A stretch of DNA of 64,000 nucleotides from Mycolicibacterium sp. CH28 (GTDB taxonomy: Bacteria; Actinomycetota; Actinomycetes; Mycobacteriales; Mycobacteriaceae), in assembly GCF_004745805.1 (NCBI RefSeq), contig NZ_SRLQ01000019.1, positions 35,447 to 99,446 on the forward strand. Reading direction: 5' to 3'. Positions 16,135 through 24,326 of the stretch are shown one piece after another (within the stretch, counting starts at the first letter, position 1; every line of letters starts with the position of its first letter). The position numbers and the translations under genes are program-made. Under the pieces are notes generated by a model, which ran no database searches, was not told the DNA's origin, and saw only the letters and a program-made list of their open reading frames with translations.

Positions 16135-17466
16135 ATGGACGTGCGGTCGGATGAGGTCCGGCGGGCAGGAGCGCAGCGACCCGGGGCAGAGAAACCGCGG
16201 GCAGGAGCGCAGCGACCCGGGGCAAAGGAACCGCGGGCAGGAGCGCAGCGACCCGGGGTGGACGTTCTCGTCGTCGGGGCAGGCCCGGCCGGCTCCTCCG
16301 CGGCCGCCTGGGCCGCCCGCAGGGGCCACGACGTGCTGGTCGTCGACTCCGCCGAGTTCCCCCGAGACAAGGCCTGCGGGGACGGGCTCACTCCCCGCGC
16401 GGTGCTGGAGCTGCAGCAGCTCGGCTTGGGCGACTGGCTCGACGGTCACATCCGACACCACGGTCTTCGGCTGGCCGGGTTCGGTGCGTCCGTGGAAGTG
16501 CCGTGGCCTGGGCCGTCGTTTCCGTCGTCGGGGTCGGCGGTGCCGCGCACGGAACTCGACGACCGGATCCGCAAGGTCGCCGAGGATGCCGGGGCATCGA
16601 TGCTGCTGGGCGTGAAAGCCGTTGACGTGTCGACGGACTCACGGGGTCGGGTGGCTGAGGCGATCCTGGCCGACGGGTCGCGGGTGTCGTGCCGGTGGCT
16701 GATCGTCGCCGATGGGGCCCGCTCGCCGTTCGGCCGGGTGCTGGGCAGGCAGTGGCATCAGGAGACGGTGTACGGGGTGGCCGCGCGCGGCTACCTGGCC
16801 TCACCCCGCGCCGCGGAGCCGTGGATCTCCTCGGATCTGGAGCTGCGTTCGGCCGACGGGCAGGTACTGCCGGGGTACGGCTGGATCTTCCCGCTGGGCA
16901 ACGGCGAAGTGAACATCGGCGTGGGCGCCCTGGCCACCGCGAAGCGGCCCGCCGACGTCGCGCTACGACCGCTGATCAAGCACTACACCGATCTGAAGCG
17001 GACGGAGTGGGAGTTCGAGGGCGCGCCGCGCGCGGTGGCCTCGGCGTTGTTGCCGATGGGCGGCGCGGTGTCCGGGGTGGCCGGACCGAACTGGATGCTC
17101 ATCGGCGACGCCGCGGCGTGCGTGAACCCACTCAACGGCGAGGGCATCGACTACGGGCTGGAGACCGGGCGGCTGGCCGCCGAGATGCTGGGTCACGATG
17201 ATCTGTCGGCGGCGTGGCCGGCGCTACTGCAAGACCACTACGGGCGCGGGTTCTCGGTGGCCCGCCGGCTGGGCCTGCTACTGACGCTGCCGCGGTTCCT
17301 GCCGCTGACCGGACCGGTGGCGATGCGCTCGTCGCACCTGATGGGGGTGGCGGTGCGGGTGATGGGCAACCTGGTGACCGAAGGCGACGCCGACCTGGTG
17401 GCGCGGGTGTGGCGTTCAGCAGGCTTCGGGTCGCGAATCCTGGACCGGCGCAAGCCTTTCAGCTGA
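16135..17466 (+). CDS. menJ: Menaquinone reductase / geranylgeranyl reductase family (MenJ)
   Basis: 443 residues if begun at the ATG. An FAD-dependent reductase that saturates one isoprene unit of menaquinone in mycobacteria. Motifs: Rossmann VDVLVVGAGPAGSSAAAWAA; FPRDKACGDGLTPRA (family C-G-D-G-L-T-P); the late FAD-binding LIGDAAACVNPLNGEGIDYGLE. The first 41 residues are unusual, consisting of three copies of an 11-12 residue unit (RAGAQRPGAEKP type) encoded by a 36-bp tandem repeat. A GTG at 16258, directly before the Rossmann strand, is an alternative start, but it leaves no good ribosome binding site. Homologues I recall start close to the Rossmann fold. Confidence 0.9.
   Translation: MDVRSDEVRRAGAQRPGAEKPRAGAQRPGAKEPRAGAQRPGVDVLVVGAGPAGSSAAAWAARRGHDVLVVDSAEFPRDKACGDGLTPRAVLELQQLGLGDWLDGHIRHHGLRLAGFGASVEVPWPGPSFPSSGSAVPRTELDDRIRKVAEDAGASMLLGVKAVDVSTDSRGRVAEAILADGSRVSCRWLIVADGARSPFGRVLGRQWHQETVYGVAARGYLASPRAAEPWISSDLELRSADGQVLPGYGWIFPLGNGEVNIGVGALATAKRPADVALRPLIKHYTDLKRTEWEFEGAPRAVASALLPMGGAVSGVAGPNWMLIGDAAACVNPLNGEGIDYGLETGRLAAEMLGHDDLSAAWPALLQDHYGRGFSVARRLGLLLTLPRFLPLTGPVAMRSSHLMGVAVRVMGNLVTEGDADLVARVWRSAGFGSRILDRRKPFS
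16161..16258 (+). repeat. 36-bp tandem repeat at the 5' end of menJ (2.7 copies)
   Basis: Unit begins GCGGGCAGGAGCGCAGCGAC and is 36 bases long. Copies begin at 16161, 16197 and 16233, the last truncated at 26 bases. The unit contains GGAGCGCAGCGACC, a motif I recall as frequent between genes in mycobacteria. The period is a multiple of three, so copy number changes keep the menJ frame. Confidence 0.92.
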
Positions 17467-17985
17467 GACCACCCCTCGTCCCCGATCCGGGCGCCGAGAA
17501 GCACTTGCCTGCAACGCATCACCGAGTGTCCACACAGCCGCACCCAGCAGTGCGATGTCCTTGATCAGAAACCCACCGGTATCGGTCAGCATGGGAATCA
17601 CCCCCGCGGCGTCCACGACGTCCGGTGTGGTGAACAGAAAACTCACCGTCGAGAGGAACAGCGCGACCGCGATTCCGCTGCCCGTTGCGGACAGCCGCGG
17701 CGCCAACGACTTGACGGCGATCAGTATTGCTGCGAGCACTTCGATCACCCCGATGCCGTTCGAGACGGCCTGAACACTGACAACACCGTACAACCAACCC
17801 ATCGCGGGCTGATTGGCGACCAGCGGCATGATCGCTCGAGCTTCGGCGTCGGTGAACTTCGCCAGCCCGATCCAGAGAATGGGGATGACCAACCCATATC
17901 GAACGATCCACCCGCCATATCGGCTGAGCCGCAGACCAATCGAACTCGTCCCACTGGGGCCGCGTAGCGAACCGGTGATGACCAT
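17416..17985 (-). CDS. YkgB/DUF417 (RclC-like) inner-membrane protein
   Basis: 189 residues with about four transmembrane segments (IVRYGLVIPILWIGLAKF, YGVVSVQAVSNGIGVIEVLAAI, ALFLSTVSFLF, DIALLGAAVWTLG). The phrase RYGLVIPILWIGLAKFTDAE is typical of the YkgB/RclC family; E. coli RclC is part of the reactive-chlorine response. Function in mycobacteria is unknown. The C-terminal tail overlaps the end of menJ by 51 bases, convergent. Its promoter region holds operator site A, shared with the divergent AhpD-like gene. Confidence 0.8.
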   Translation of the reverse strand: MVITGSLRGPSGTSSIGLRLSRYGGWIVRYGLVIPILWIGLAKFTDAEARAIMPLVANQPAMGWLYGVVSVQAVSNGIGVIEVLAAILIAVKSLAPRLSATGSGIAVALFLSTVSFLFTTPDVVDAAGVIPMLTDTGGFLIKDIALLGAAVWTLGDALQASASRRPDRGRGVVSAERLAPVQDSRPEAC

Positions 17986-18034
17986 CGTCTCACTCCTCCG
18001 TGTTGAACCTGCGTGCGCTAGGTCGTAGATGTTT

Positions 18035-18050
18035 TGTACCGTACAGTACA
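18035..18050. promoter_or_regulatory. TGTACC-N5-GTAC operator, site A
   Basis: TGTACCGTACAGTACA, with inverted arms TGTAC/GTACA six bases apart. It lies between the divergent YkgB-like and AhpD-like genes, 50 and 69 bases from their starts. It is one of four copies in 6 kb, probably bound by one or both TetR proteins of this island. Confidence 0.7.
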
Positions 18051-18118
18051 GTTTGTCTCACGGACATCCCTCGCCCCCCAGATCCGGTGGCAGCCACAAC
18101 ACAGGAACAGGACCAAGA

Positions 18119-18682
18119 ATGTCGCGAATCACAGCCGTTGAGGCATCCGAGGCCAACCCGCAACAGCTGGAGGCTCTACAGGCGATCGAGCACGCATGGG
18201 GGCAGGTGCCGAACTTGGGAAGGGTTATCGCGCTGTCACTTCCACTAACGCACGCCGTCCTGCGATTCGACGATGCGCTTAACGAAGGAGCCCTCCGAGG
18301 CCGCACAGCCGAACTCCTAGCGGTCGCCGTATCCGAACAGAACCGGTGCAGGTACTGCCTCTCGGCGCACAGCGCTGCCGCCCGCGCTGTCGGGGCCAGC
18401 GCCAGCGACATCGCCGGAGCTCGCGTCGCAAACGTGGCCGACATGAAGACCTCAGCCGCACTACAATTCGCGCAGGCGGTGGTTCGCGATCAGGGCCACA
18501 TCTCCGATGACACTCTCACCTCGGTAAGGCAGGCGGGCTGGACCGACAGTGAGATCCTCGAGATCGTCGGGCACACGATTGCCACGACGCTCACCAACTA
18601 CGTGCATCACCTGAGTCGCGTGGTGATTGACTATCCGCCGGTGCAGTTCGCGAGCGAGCCGAATCCGGGCGCCGGCCAGTAG
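18119..18682 (+). CDS. AhpD-like carboxymuconolactone decarboxylase-family protein
   Basis: 187 residues from ATG (MSRITAVEASE); an upstream in-frame stretch covers the operator and is rejected. It carries the AhpD core E-Q-N-x-C-x-x-C-x-x-x-H (EQNRCRYCLSAH), the redox pair and proton relay of alkylhydroperoxidases. The rest is helical, as in the family (LEIVGHTIATTLTNYVHH). It is probably a peroxidase or disulfide reductant for a partner peroxiredoxin, two of which are encoded 2 kb downstream. It is divergent from the YkgB-like gene with a shared operator. Confidence 0.88.
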   Translation: MSRITAVEASEANPQQLEALQAIEHAWGQVPNLGRVIALSLPLTHAVLRFDDALNEGALRGRTAELLAVAVSEQNRCRYCLSAHSAAARAVGASASDIAGARVANVADMKTSAALQFAQAVVRDQGHISDDTLTSVRQAGWTDSEILEIVGHTIATTLTNYVHHLSRVVIDYPPVQFASEPNPGAGQ

Positions 18683-18683
18683 T

Positions 18684-19298
18684 TCAGACTTCGCGGTCCG
18701 CCGGAACGAGCGCTGCCGCAATGACCGTATCCAGCGCGAGTTCGAGGCAGTTGAGGTCTCCGTGCAACTCGGCCAGGAGAAGCCCACCCTGATATGCCGC
18801 GAGGAAACCCGCCGCCAGGCGTCTGGGGTCAGCGCCCCTCTTCAGTTCGCCATGGGCGGCGACCTGCGCCAGTCCCTGCACGAGGAGTTCCTCCCATTGC
18901 CGGAAACCGCTCTGCAACGCAGCCCACGCCGCCTGATCAGCGTCGGAAAGCTGGTGGATCAGTACACCCATCGGGCAACGCACGGCAGCCCCGACCTTGC
19001 TGTGGTAGGCCACCAGAGCAGTGCGGAGATCACGGACGTCGCTCGCCGTGGACATCGAGCCCAGTACCGGCTCGAGTTCGTCGAGCACAAGCCGAATCTG
19101 CCGAGTGGTCACACCGGCAACAATGTCGGACTTGCCATTGAAGAAGTGATAGATCTGGCCGCGACCGACGCCTGCCGCGGAGCCGATATCGTCCAGGGTC
19201 GTGGCGCGAATGCCACGTCGAGTGAACAGGTCACAGGCGACGTCCAAGATGACCTCGACGGTGGCCTGGCCTCGTCGGGTTTTCGGGGAGGCGGTCAT
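18684..19298 (-). CDS. TetR/AcrR-family regulator with Cys-Pro-Met-Gly motif (regulator 1)
   Basis: 204 residues. The N-terminal helix-turn-helix (about 15-60) is clear: FTRRGIRATTLDDIGSAAGV followed by GQIYHFFNGKSDIV. The ligand domain contains RCPMG with Cys108, equivalent to CPLG in the neighbouring regulator and likely the sensing region. It ends one base after the AhpD-like gene, convergent. Divergent from regulator 2 with operator site B between them, so autoregulation is likely. The C-terminal halves of the two regulators are similar (QWEELLVQGL / RWEELLAEGL), indicating an old duplication. Confidence 0.9.
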   Translation of the reverse strand: MTASPKTRRGQATVEVILDVACDLFTRRGIRATTLDDIGSAAGVGRGQIYHFFNGKSDIVAGVTTRQIRLVLDELEPVLGSMSTASDVRDLRTALVAYHSKVGAAVRCPMGVLIHQLSDADQAAWAALQSGFRQWEELLVQGLAQVAAHGELKRGADPRRLAAGFLAAYQGGLLLAELHGDLNCLELALDTVIAAALVPADREV

Positions 19299-19346
19299 GA
19301 CCGAAAGTAACGTCGATGGCGGCGGGATGGTCTCACGCCAGTAGAA

Positions 19347-19362
19347 TGTACCATTTGGTACT
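19347..19362. promoter_or_regulatory. TGTACC-N5-GTAC operator, site B
   Basis: TGTACCATTTGGTACT, containing the perfect palindrome TACCA-TT-TGGTA. It lies between the two divergent TetR genes, about 49 bases from regulator 1 and 78 from regulator 2. Confidence 0.7.
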
Positions 19363-19439
19363 AATCGCGGGCTTAGCCGCCCGGCCGGCGGGTTCGCGCC
19401 CGGCGCCGCGGGGCCTTACCAACGCGATATCGTGGGCCG

Positions 19440-20072
19440 ATGCCCCAGACGAGTCAGTCGGCACGTTCCAAGCTGCCCGCCACGGAGCGTGGGCGCCGCA
19501 GTCGAGCGGCCATCGTCGATGCGGCCGCCGCCATGATCTACCAGCGCGGGGTTGGTGCGACCAGCCTCGATGACGTGCTGGCAGAGGCCGGTTGCGGCAA
19601 ATCCCAGCTCTATCACTACTTCGACAACAAGGCAGACCTGGTCAACGCCGTGGTCGAAAGCCAGATCGAGACGATCCTGGCCGCGCAGCCCGAGATCCAG
19701 CGAGTCGATTCGTGGACCGGCCTGCGCCGCTGGGCCGACCAGATTGTCTCGATGCACGCGGTGCCGGACGGCCCGTTCGCCTGCCCCCTCGGGTCGATGG
19801 CCGCCGAGTTGAAGAACGACGAAGCCTTCATACCGAGCCTGCGGGCCGCATTCAGCCGGTGGGAGGAGCTGCTCGCCGAGGGCCTACAGACAATGCGGGA
19901 CCGCGGACAGTTGCGCCGCACCGCAGAGCCCCAACGGCTCGCACGGTCGCTGATCGCCGCGCTACAGGGCGGCATGCTGCTTGCCCGCATCCACGGCGAC
20001 GTACAGATTCTCCGCGACTCGATCGACGGTGCACTCGCTGTCGTGCGCAGCCACGCAGCAACCAAGAGTTAA
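19440..20072 (+). CDS. TetR/AcrR-family regulator with Cys-Pro-Leu-Gly motif (regulator 2)
   Basis: 210 residues from ATG. HTH region: IYQRGVGATSLDDVLAEAGC then KSQLYHYFDNKADLVNAVVE (about 33-75). The ligand domain has FACPLGSMAAEL with Cys115. A single cysteine in this position in both regulators suggests thiol-based sensing, as in NemR-type electrophile sensors; this is inference. It lies upstream of the two peroxiredoxin-like genes, separated by 200 bases that hold operator site C. In the gap nothing else looks coding. Confidence 0.9.
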   Translation: MPQTSQSARSKLPATERGRRSRAAIVDAAAAMIYQRGVGATSLDDVLAEAGCGKSQLYHYFDNKADLVNAVVESQIETILAAQPEIQRVDSWTGLRRWADQIVSMHAVPDGPFACPLGSMAAELKNDEAFIPSLRAAFSRWEELLAEGLQTMRDRGQLRRTAEPQRLARSLIAALQGGMLLARIHGDVQILRDSIDGALAVVRSHAATKS

Positions 20073-20206
20073 CTCACACAACTTGTTTCGCGCCTCGCTG
20101 GCGCGCGTGTGCCCGTGCGCGGACACGGGATCGGTCCGATGCCCAGTCGCAGTAGCAGCGCATCGCCACCCCTGACGTTTCGCCGCGCCAACGACTCCGA
20201 CGACCG

Positions 20207-20228
20207 TAATGTACCGTTTAGTACATTA
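20207..20228. promoter_or_regulatory. TGTACC-N5-GTAC operator, site C
   Basis: The 16-bp core TGTACCGTTTAGTACA (20210-20225) is extended to perfect 8-bp inverted arms TAATGTAC/GTACATTA. It is the most symmetrical of the four sites and sits 45 bases upstream of the first peroxiredoxin-like gene, where a repressor would block the promoter. Confidence 0.75.
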
Positions 20229-20272
20229 CATTTGGAGCTCGGATACCTCCGCTCCGGACAGAAGGGCACGCC

Positions 20273-20824
20273 ATGGCACTTGACGTTGGATCACAGTTCC
20301 CCACCACGATCTCCGTGTATTCCACGAAGGGCCAGACCACCATCGGGCAATTCCTGGAACGGGGCCCGCTCGTCGTCGCCTTCCATCGCATGTGGTGCCC
20401 GTTCTGCCAGCAGGCAGCCAGGGAACTCCTCGCCGCCAAGACCGAATTCGACGCAATCGGAACCCGCGTCGTGATCGTCTACCGAGAAGATGCGCGCACC
20501 GCCCAACAATCCTGCGCCCAACGCGGGTTACCTTTCGCCTGCCTCAGCGATCCCGAACACGACCTCGAGCATGCCGCCGACGTAACGCGTTTCTCGTTGC
20601 GGCGCTACCTCGCCTTTTCACCCATCAAGATCATTCGGGCGCTACGTTCCGGCAGCAGCATCGGAGTCGGTTCGGACTTCCTCCAGGGCAGAGGAACATT
20701 CGTCCTCGACTGCAACGGCCGCATTGTGTACGCGCACCGCGCCGTCAATGCATCAGATTTGCCGCATGTCGCGGACATCCTGGCTGCCGCCCGCACTGTG
20801 TCCGAGGCCGATCGCCAGATCTGA
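20273..20824 (+). CDS. Peroxiredoxin-like AhpC/TSA-family protein (CxxC)
   Basis: 183 residues from ATG after AAGGGCACGCC. A thioredoxin-fold redoxin with MWCPFCQQAARELL at about residues 40-54: a Cys-Pro-Phe-Cys pair rather than the classical Thr-Pro-x-x-Cys peroxidatic site, as in the peroxiredoxin-like 2 / redoxin group. Further cysteines occur in QSCAQRG, FACLSDP and VLDCNG. It probably reduces organic peroxides or disulfides. First gene after operator C and followed 50 bases later by a second redoxin, so probably co-transcribed. Confidence 0.85.
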   Translation: MALDVGSQFPTTISVYSTKGQTTIGQFLERGPLVVAFHRMWCPFCQQAARELLAAKTEFDAIGTRVVIVYREDARTAQQSCAQRGLPFACLSDPEHDLEHAADVTRFSLRRYLAFSPIKIIRALRSGSSIGVGSDFLQGRGTFVLDCNGRIVYAHRAVNASDLPHVADILAAARTVSEADRQI

Positions 20825-20874
20825 TCGGCGATGACGAGATCCCTCCACCTACCAACTGGAAAGGACCACATATC

Positions 20875-21540
20875 GTGACATCACCCGACTCCACAATCTC
20901 CGAACAAGCAACAGCATGGGAAGCCACTGCCGCAGAGGCGATCCCCGCGGACATCCTTGCCGCCTTCTCGGCCGATCAGGCCAGCCTCGACGCCGCCGGA
21001 GTGCCACCCGGCGCGCTGGCCTGCGGCAGCCCAATGCCCGACGGGGACCTGCTCGACCCGAACCGTCAGTCGACCTCACTTGCCCAGTTACGCCGCGGCA
21101 GACCGGCGGTGGTGGTCTTCTACCGCGGCGCCTGGTGCCCCTACTGCAACATCGCGTTACGCACCTACCAGGCGCAACTGGTCCGCGCCCTCGTCGCGCA
21201 AGGGATCGAACTGATCGCAGTCAGCCCTCAGGAGCCCAGCCACTCCGACACCGTTGCCGACGAGAACTCCCTGACATTTCCGGTCGTCTCGGATCCGGGC
21301 AATCAGATCGCCGCGCAACTGGGCATTCTGAGTGAACCCATTGCCGAGGCAGTCATTGCCATGGCAGAACTCGGCCTGGATCTCGCCGACTTCAACGCCG
21401 ACGGCACACGGGCATTGCCCATGCCTACAACTGTTCTCGTCGACAGCGACGGTGTCATCCGGTGGATCGACATACACCCGAACTACACCGACCGTAGCGA
21501 AGTCGCCGACATCCTCTCTGCGATCGAACGGACTCGCTGA
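20875..21540 (+). CDS. Peroxiredoxin-like AhpC/TSA-family protein (CxxC), second
   Basis: 221 residues from GTG; AAAGGA lies upstream and the protein begins VTSPDSTISEQ. Longer in-frame readings run through the previous gene and are rejected. Contains FYRGAWCPYCNIALRTYQ (CxxC) near residue 87, then ELIAVSPQ and PVVSDPGNQIA, typical of the AhpC/TSA redoxin superfamily, ending with the conserved VIRWIDIHPNYTDR. It is longer than its upstream neighbour by an N-terminal helical extension. The pair together with the AhpD-like protein makes a plausible peroxide-reducing set. Confidence 0.87.
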   Translation: MTSPDSTISEQATAWEATAAEAIPADILAAFSADQASLDAAGVPPGALACGSPMPDGDLLDPNRQSTSLAQLRRGRPAVVVFYRGAWCPYCNIALRTYQAQLVRALVAQGIELIAVSPQEPSHSDTVADENSLTFPVVSDPGNQIAAQLGILSEPIAEAVIAMAELGLDLADFNADGTRALPMPTTVLVDSDGVIRWIDIHPNYTDRSEVADILSAIERTR

Positions 21541-21545
21541 CTGAT

Positions 21546-21998
21546 ATGGAGACTGGGAACGGCTCCACCCTTCGCATGCACTACGTCGACGTGGGGCCGG
21601 ACTCCGGTCCCACGGTGCTGCTACTGCACGGCGAGCCATCATGGTCATACCTCTACCGTCGGATGATCCCGCCGCTGGCCGACTCGGGTCTGCGCACAGC
21701 AGCGCTCGATCTGGTGGGTCTCGGCCGGGCCGACAAGCCCTCTGCACCAGACGATTCCAGCTATCAACGCCATGTCGCATGGCAGGCTCTGGCGACGTTC
21801 GACAAGCCGTTCCTGTACGCCTTCTCCGACGGCGACCCGATCACCGCTGGGGCAGAACAGATCCTGACAGCGCACATCCCCGGTGCCCGGCACCAGGAAC
21901 CCGTGACGATCCGTGGCGCCGGCCACTTCGTGCAGGAGGACAAGGGACAGGAACTCGCCACCCTGGTGTCGCGCTTCAGCTACCGCACCAGGCCGTGA
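21546..21998 (+). pseudogene. Haloalkane dehalogenase with internal deletion
   Basis: 150 residues where the family has about 300. The first part matches the N-terminus of DhaA-type alpha/beta hydrolases: LLLHGEPSWSYLYRRMIPPL and ALDLVGLGRADKP with the YQRHVAW phrase. The last part matches the C-terminus: FDKPFLYAFSDGDPIT and GAGHFVQEDKGQELA with the catalytic histidine. About 140 residues between, which should hold the nucleophile aspartate and the cap domain, are missing, and the junction is in frame near residue 78. It cannot be an active dehalogenase. Translation is still continuous and its stop overlaps the next start, so it may act only as a coupling element. Confidence 0.85.
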
Positions 21999-23395
21999 CG
22001 GCCAGCGACCCGCCCTGTCGAAGCAGACAGGCGCCGCCCAGACACCTGCGCGACGCATCCCGGACGTGGGTCGCGGTGTCGCTGGCCATCAGCCTTCTCC
22101 TCGCAGCATTCCTGGTCGCGACCCTCCATCTGCGCACGCTGACCCCGCTGGTCCGCCACGACAACGGCCACGGCGGAGCGGACGCCGCACCGATCTTCGG
22201 CTGGTGGGACATCCATGCCGGTTGGGGCACCGCAGGGGCGATCGTCGTCGGGTTGCTGGTGATCTGGCGAGGACCGACCGTCGCACGGAGTCTGCCCTGG
22301 CGGGTCATGATGTTCGCTACGTGGGGCACCGCGGCCACATGGTCGGTCTCGCTGGCCCTGGTCGACGGGTGGCGCAGAGGGTTCACGATGCGGTTGACCG
22401 ATCCCAACGAGTACCTACATGAGGTCCCGGCAGTCACCGACATCTCGGCGGCGCTGCGGTCCTTCACCCGCCGGATTCCGGATTTCCAACCCGACTCCTG
22501 GACGACGCACGTGGCCGGCCACCCGCCCGGTGCGCTGCTGACCTTCGTGTGGCTGGACCGCCTGGGACTCAGTGGCGGGGCTTGGGCCGGAGCAATGGTG
22601 GTCGCCATGGGCAGTAGCGCCGCGGCGGCTGCGGTCATGACGATCCGCATCGTGCACGACGAACGGACAGCGCGAGCGGCTGCCCCATTTCTGGCCACAG
22701 CGCCTACCGCGATCTGGGTCGCAGTATCTGCTGACGGCTACTTCATGGCCGTTGTGGCGTGGGGTATCGCACTCTGCGCGCGCTCGCTGTCCCTCGATGG
22801 GTGGCCCGCCAGGGCCACCGCGACCGCCGCCGGAGTGCTGTTGGGGTGGGCCGCCTTACTCAGCTACGGGCTCACACTCGCGGGGTTGCTGGTCCTGGCC
22901 GTGCTGGCGACTGCTCGCAACCGAAGGGTGGCACTGCGGGCGGCAGTGCCGGCAGTGCTCTCCGCAACCGCAATGCTGGGCTTGTTCCGGCTGCAGGGAT
23001 TCTGGTGGGTCGACGGCTATCACGCGGTGCAGGAACGCTATTGGCAAGGTATCGCCCAGGACAGGCCATTTCGATACTGGGGGTGGGCGAACTTCGCCTC
23101 GACAGTGTGTGCCGTCGGGCTAGGCAGCGTCGCAGGTGTCGGCCACGCGCTGGATCCGGCGGCGCTGCGATCTCGTTACGGCCTCAACCTGCTCATCGCC
23201 GCCGCGCTGGCCGCACTAGTGATCGCTGACATCAGCATGCTCAGCAAGGCCGAAACCGAGCGGATATGGCTGCCTTTCACCATGTGGCTCACTGCTGCGC
23301 CGGCGCTGCTGCCACCGCGGTCTCGGCGTTGCTGGCTGGGGGTCAACGTTGTTGGCGCACTGGTGCTCAATCACGTCATCTTGACCAACTGGTGA
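21995..23395 (+). CDS. Polytopic integral membrane protein (Rv0541c-like)
   Basis: 466 residues from GTG, whose last bases overlap the previous stop (GTGA), the reason for choosing it. About ten transmembrane segments; the first is WVAVSLAISLLLAAFLVATLH. An extracytoplasmic loop contains DSWTTHVAGHPPGALLTF, and later RLQGFWWVDGYHAVQERYW. The layout resembles polyprenyl-phosphate-dependent glycosyltransferases (GT-C type) but no catalytic motif is certain. It converges with a DUF2064 gene, the same pairing as I recall for Rv0540/Rv0541c in Mtb, which supports orthology. Confidence 0.8.
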   Translation: MTASDPPCRSRQAPPRHLRDASRTWVAVSLAISLLLAAFLVATLHLRTLTPLVRHDNGHGGADAAPIFGWWDIHAGWGTAGAIVVGLLVIWRGPTVARSLPWRVMMFATWGTAATWSVSLALVDGWRRGFTMRLTDPNEYLHEVPAVTDISAALRSFTRRIPDFQPDSWTTHVAGHPPGALLTFVWLDRLGLSGGAWAGAMVVAMGSSAAAAAVMTIRIVHDERTARAAAPFLATAPTAIWVAVSADGYFMAVVAWGIALCARSLSLDGWPARATATAAGVLLGWAALLSYGLTLAGLLVLAVLATARNRRVALRAAVPAVLSATAMLGLFRLQGFWWVDGYHAVQERYWQGIAQDRPFRYWGWANFASTVCAVGLGSVAGVGHALDPAALRSRYGLNLLIAAALAALVIADISMLSKAETERIWLPFTMWLTAAPALLPPRSRRCWLGVNVVGALVLNHVILTNW

Positions 23396-23422
23396 CGGTG
23401 ACCACCCACCGACAGCAACCCC

Positions 23423-24112
23423 TCACCATGCAGCGGTAGCACGCCGAAAGCGGCTGATCAGTGGGCATTCCATTCGAACCGGGAAGACGTCGGCGATCGT
23501 GTCGACGTCATCGAGCAGGGGCAGCAGGGCGACGCCGCAGCCGCGTGCCCGCAACACCTCCAGGGTCGCCCTGCCGGTGTCGGCACTCGACATGACGACG
23601 TCCACCAGTCCGGCTGCAAGATCCGGGGTGGACACACCAAGGATCCACCACCCGCCGTCGCGGGCCATACCGAGCGCAGCATCCGATTGAAGCAGCACGC
23701 GTGCGCACTCCCCCAGTTGGTTCGGGGTGACCTGAGGAGTATCCATCCCGATCTGCAGGACAGGTTTGCCGGCCAGGGTCCCCGCGTCGAGATGCGCGTT
23801 CGCAAGGCGCTGACCGAGCCCCTCGCCTCGTTGCGGAATCACGGTGAAACCGTTTAGGGCGGAGCGAATTTCGACGGACCGGAGCGCGGCGTCCAGATCA
23901 CCGTCCAACGCGATGATTCGGTTGTGCACTGGCGCCGACCGGACGGCGTCCAAGGTGTCCAACAATGCCGCCGCAGCAACTTCTGCGGCCAACTCTGCGC
24001 CGACCGTCGCCGCCAGCCGGGTCTTGACCTTCCCCGGCACCGGCGCCTTGGCTACGACGAGAACGGCTACCGCCAGCGGCGAATCATCGATGTACACGAG
24101 AACCGACCCCAT
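23423..24112 (-). CDS. DUF2064 glycosyltransferase-A-like protein (Rv0540-like)
   Basis: 229 residues. The start of the fold reads AVLVVAKAPVPGKVKTRLAAT, a GT-A nucleotide-binding signature of the DUF2064 (TIGR04282-type) family. QIGMDTPQVTPNQL holds the metal-binding Asp region and ALGMARDGGWWILGV is the family's most conserved phrase. It probably transfers or nucleotidylates a sugar phosphate; no substrate is known. Converges with the Rv0541c-like membrane protein 27 bases away. Operator site D lies 30 bases upstream of its start. Confidence 0.86.
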   Translation of the reverse strand: MGSVLVYIDDSPLAVAVLVVAKAPVPGKVKTRLAATVGAELAAEVAAAALLDTLDAVRSAPVHNRIIALDGDLDAALRSVEIRSALNGFTVIPQRGEGLGQRLANAHLDAGTLAGKPVLQIGMDTPQVTPNQLGECARVLLQSDAALGMARDGGWWILGVSTPDLAAGLVDVVMSSADTGRATLEVLRARGCGVALLPLLDDVDTIADVFPVRMECPLISRFRRATAAW

Positions 24113-24141
24113 GGGTTGAGTGGCTAGATTTTGGCACTTAG

Positions 24142-24157
24142 CGTACTAGTTGGTACA
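24142..24157. promoter_or_regulatory. TGTACC-N5-GTAC operator, site D
   Basis: Reads TGTACCAACTAGTACG on the minus strand; arms TGTAC and GTAC keep the same six-base spacer as the other three sites. It sits 30 bases before the DUF2064 gene and 170 before the HisKA-like gene, extending the presumed TetR regulon to the right edge of the island. It is the least symmetrical copy. Confidence 0.55.
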
Positions 24158-24326
24158 TTTGATCACGCGGGCGGAGGGCCCGCACCCTGTGGACCGTGCT
24201 TCCATTCGAGTTGCGGTAGCGGTCAATTCGCGCTCTCGGCGCGATGCGCACTGACAGGTTCGATGAGCGTATGGCCGTGCACGGTTCGCCCGGCCCACTG
24301 CGGGCGGAGACAGGATCGCATCGGTA

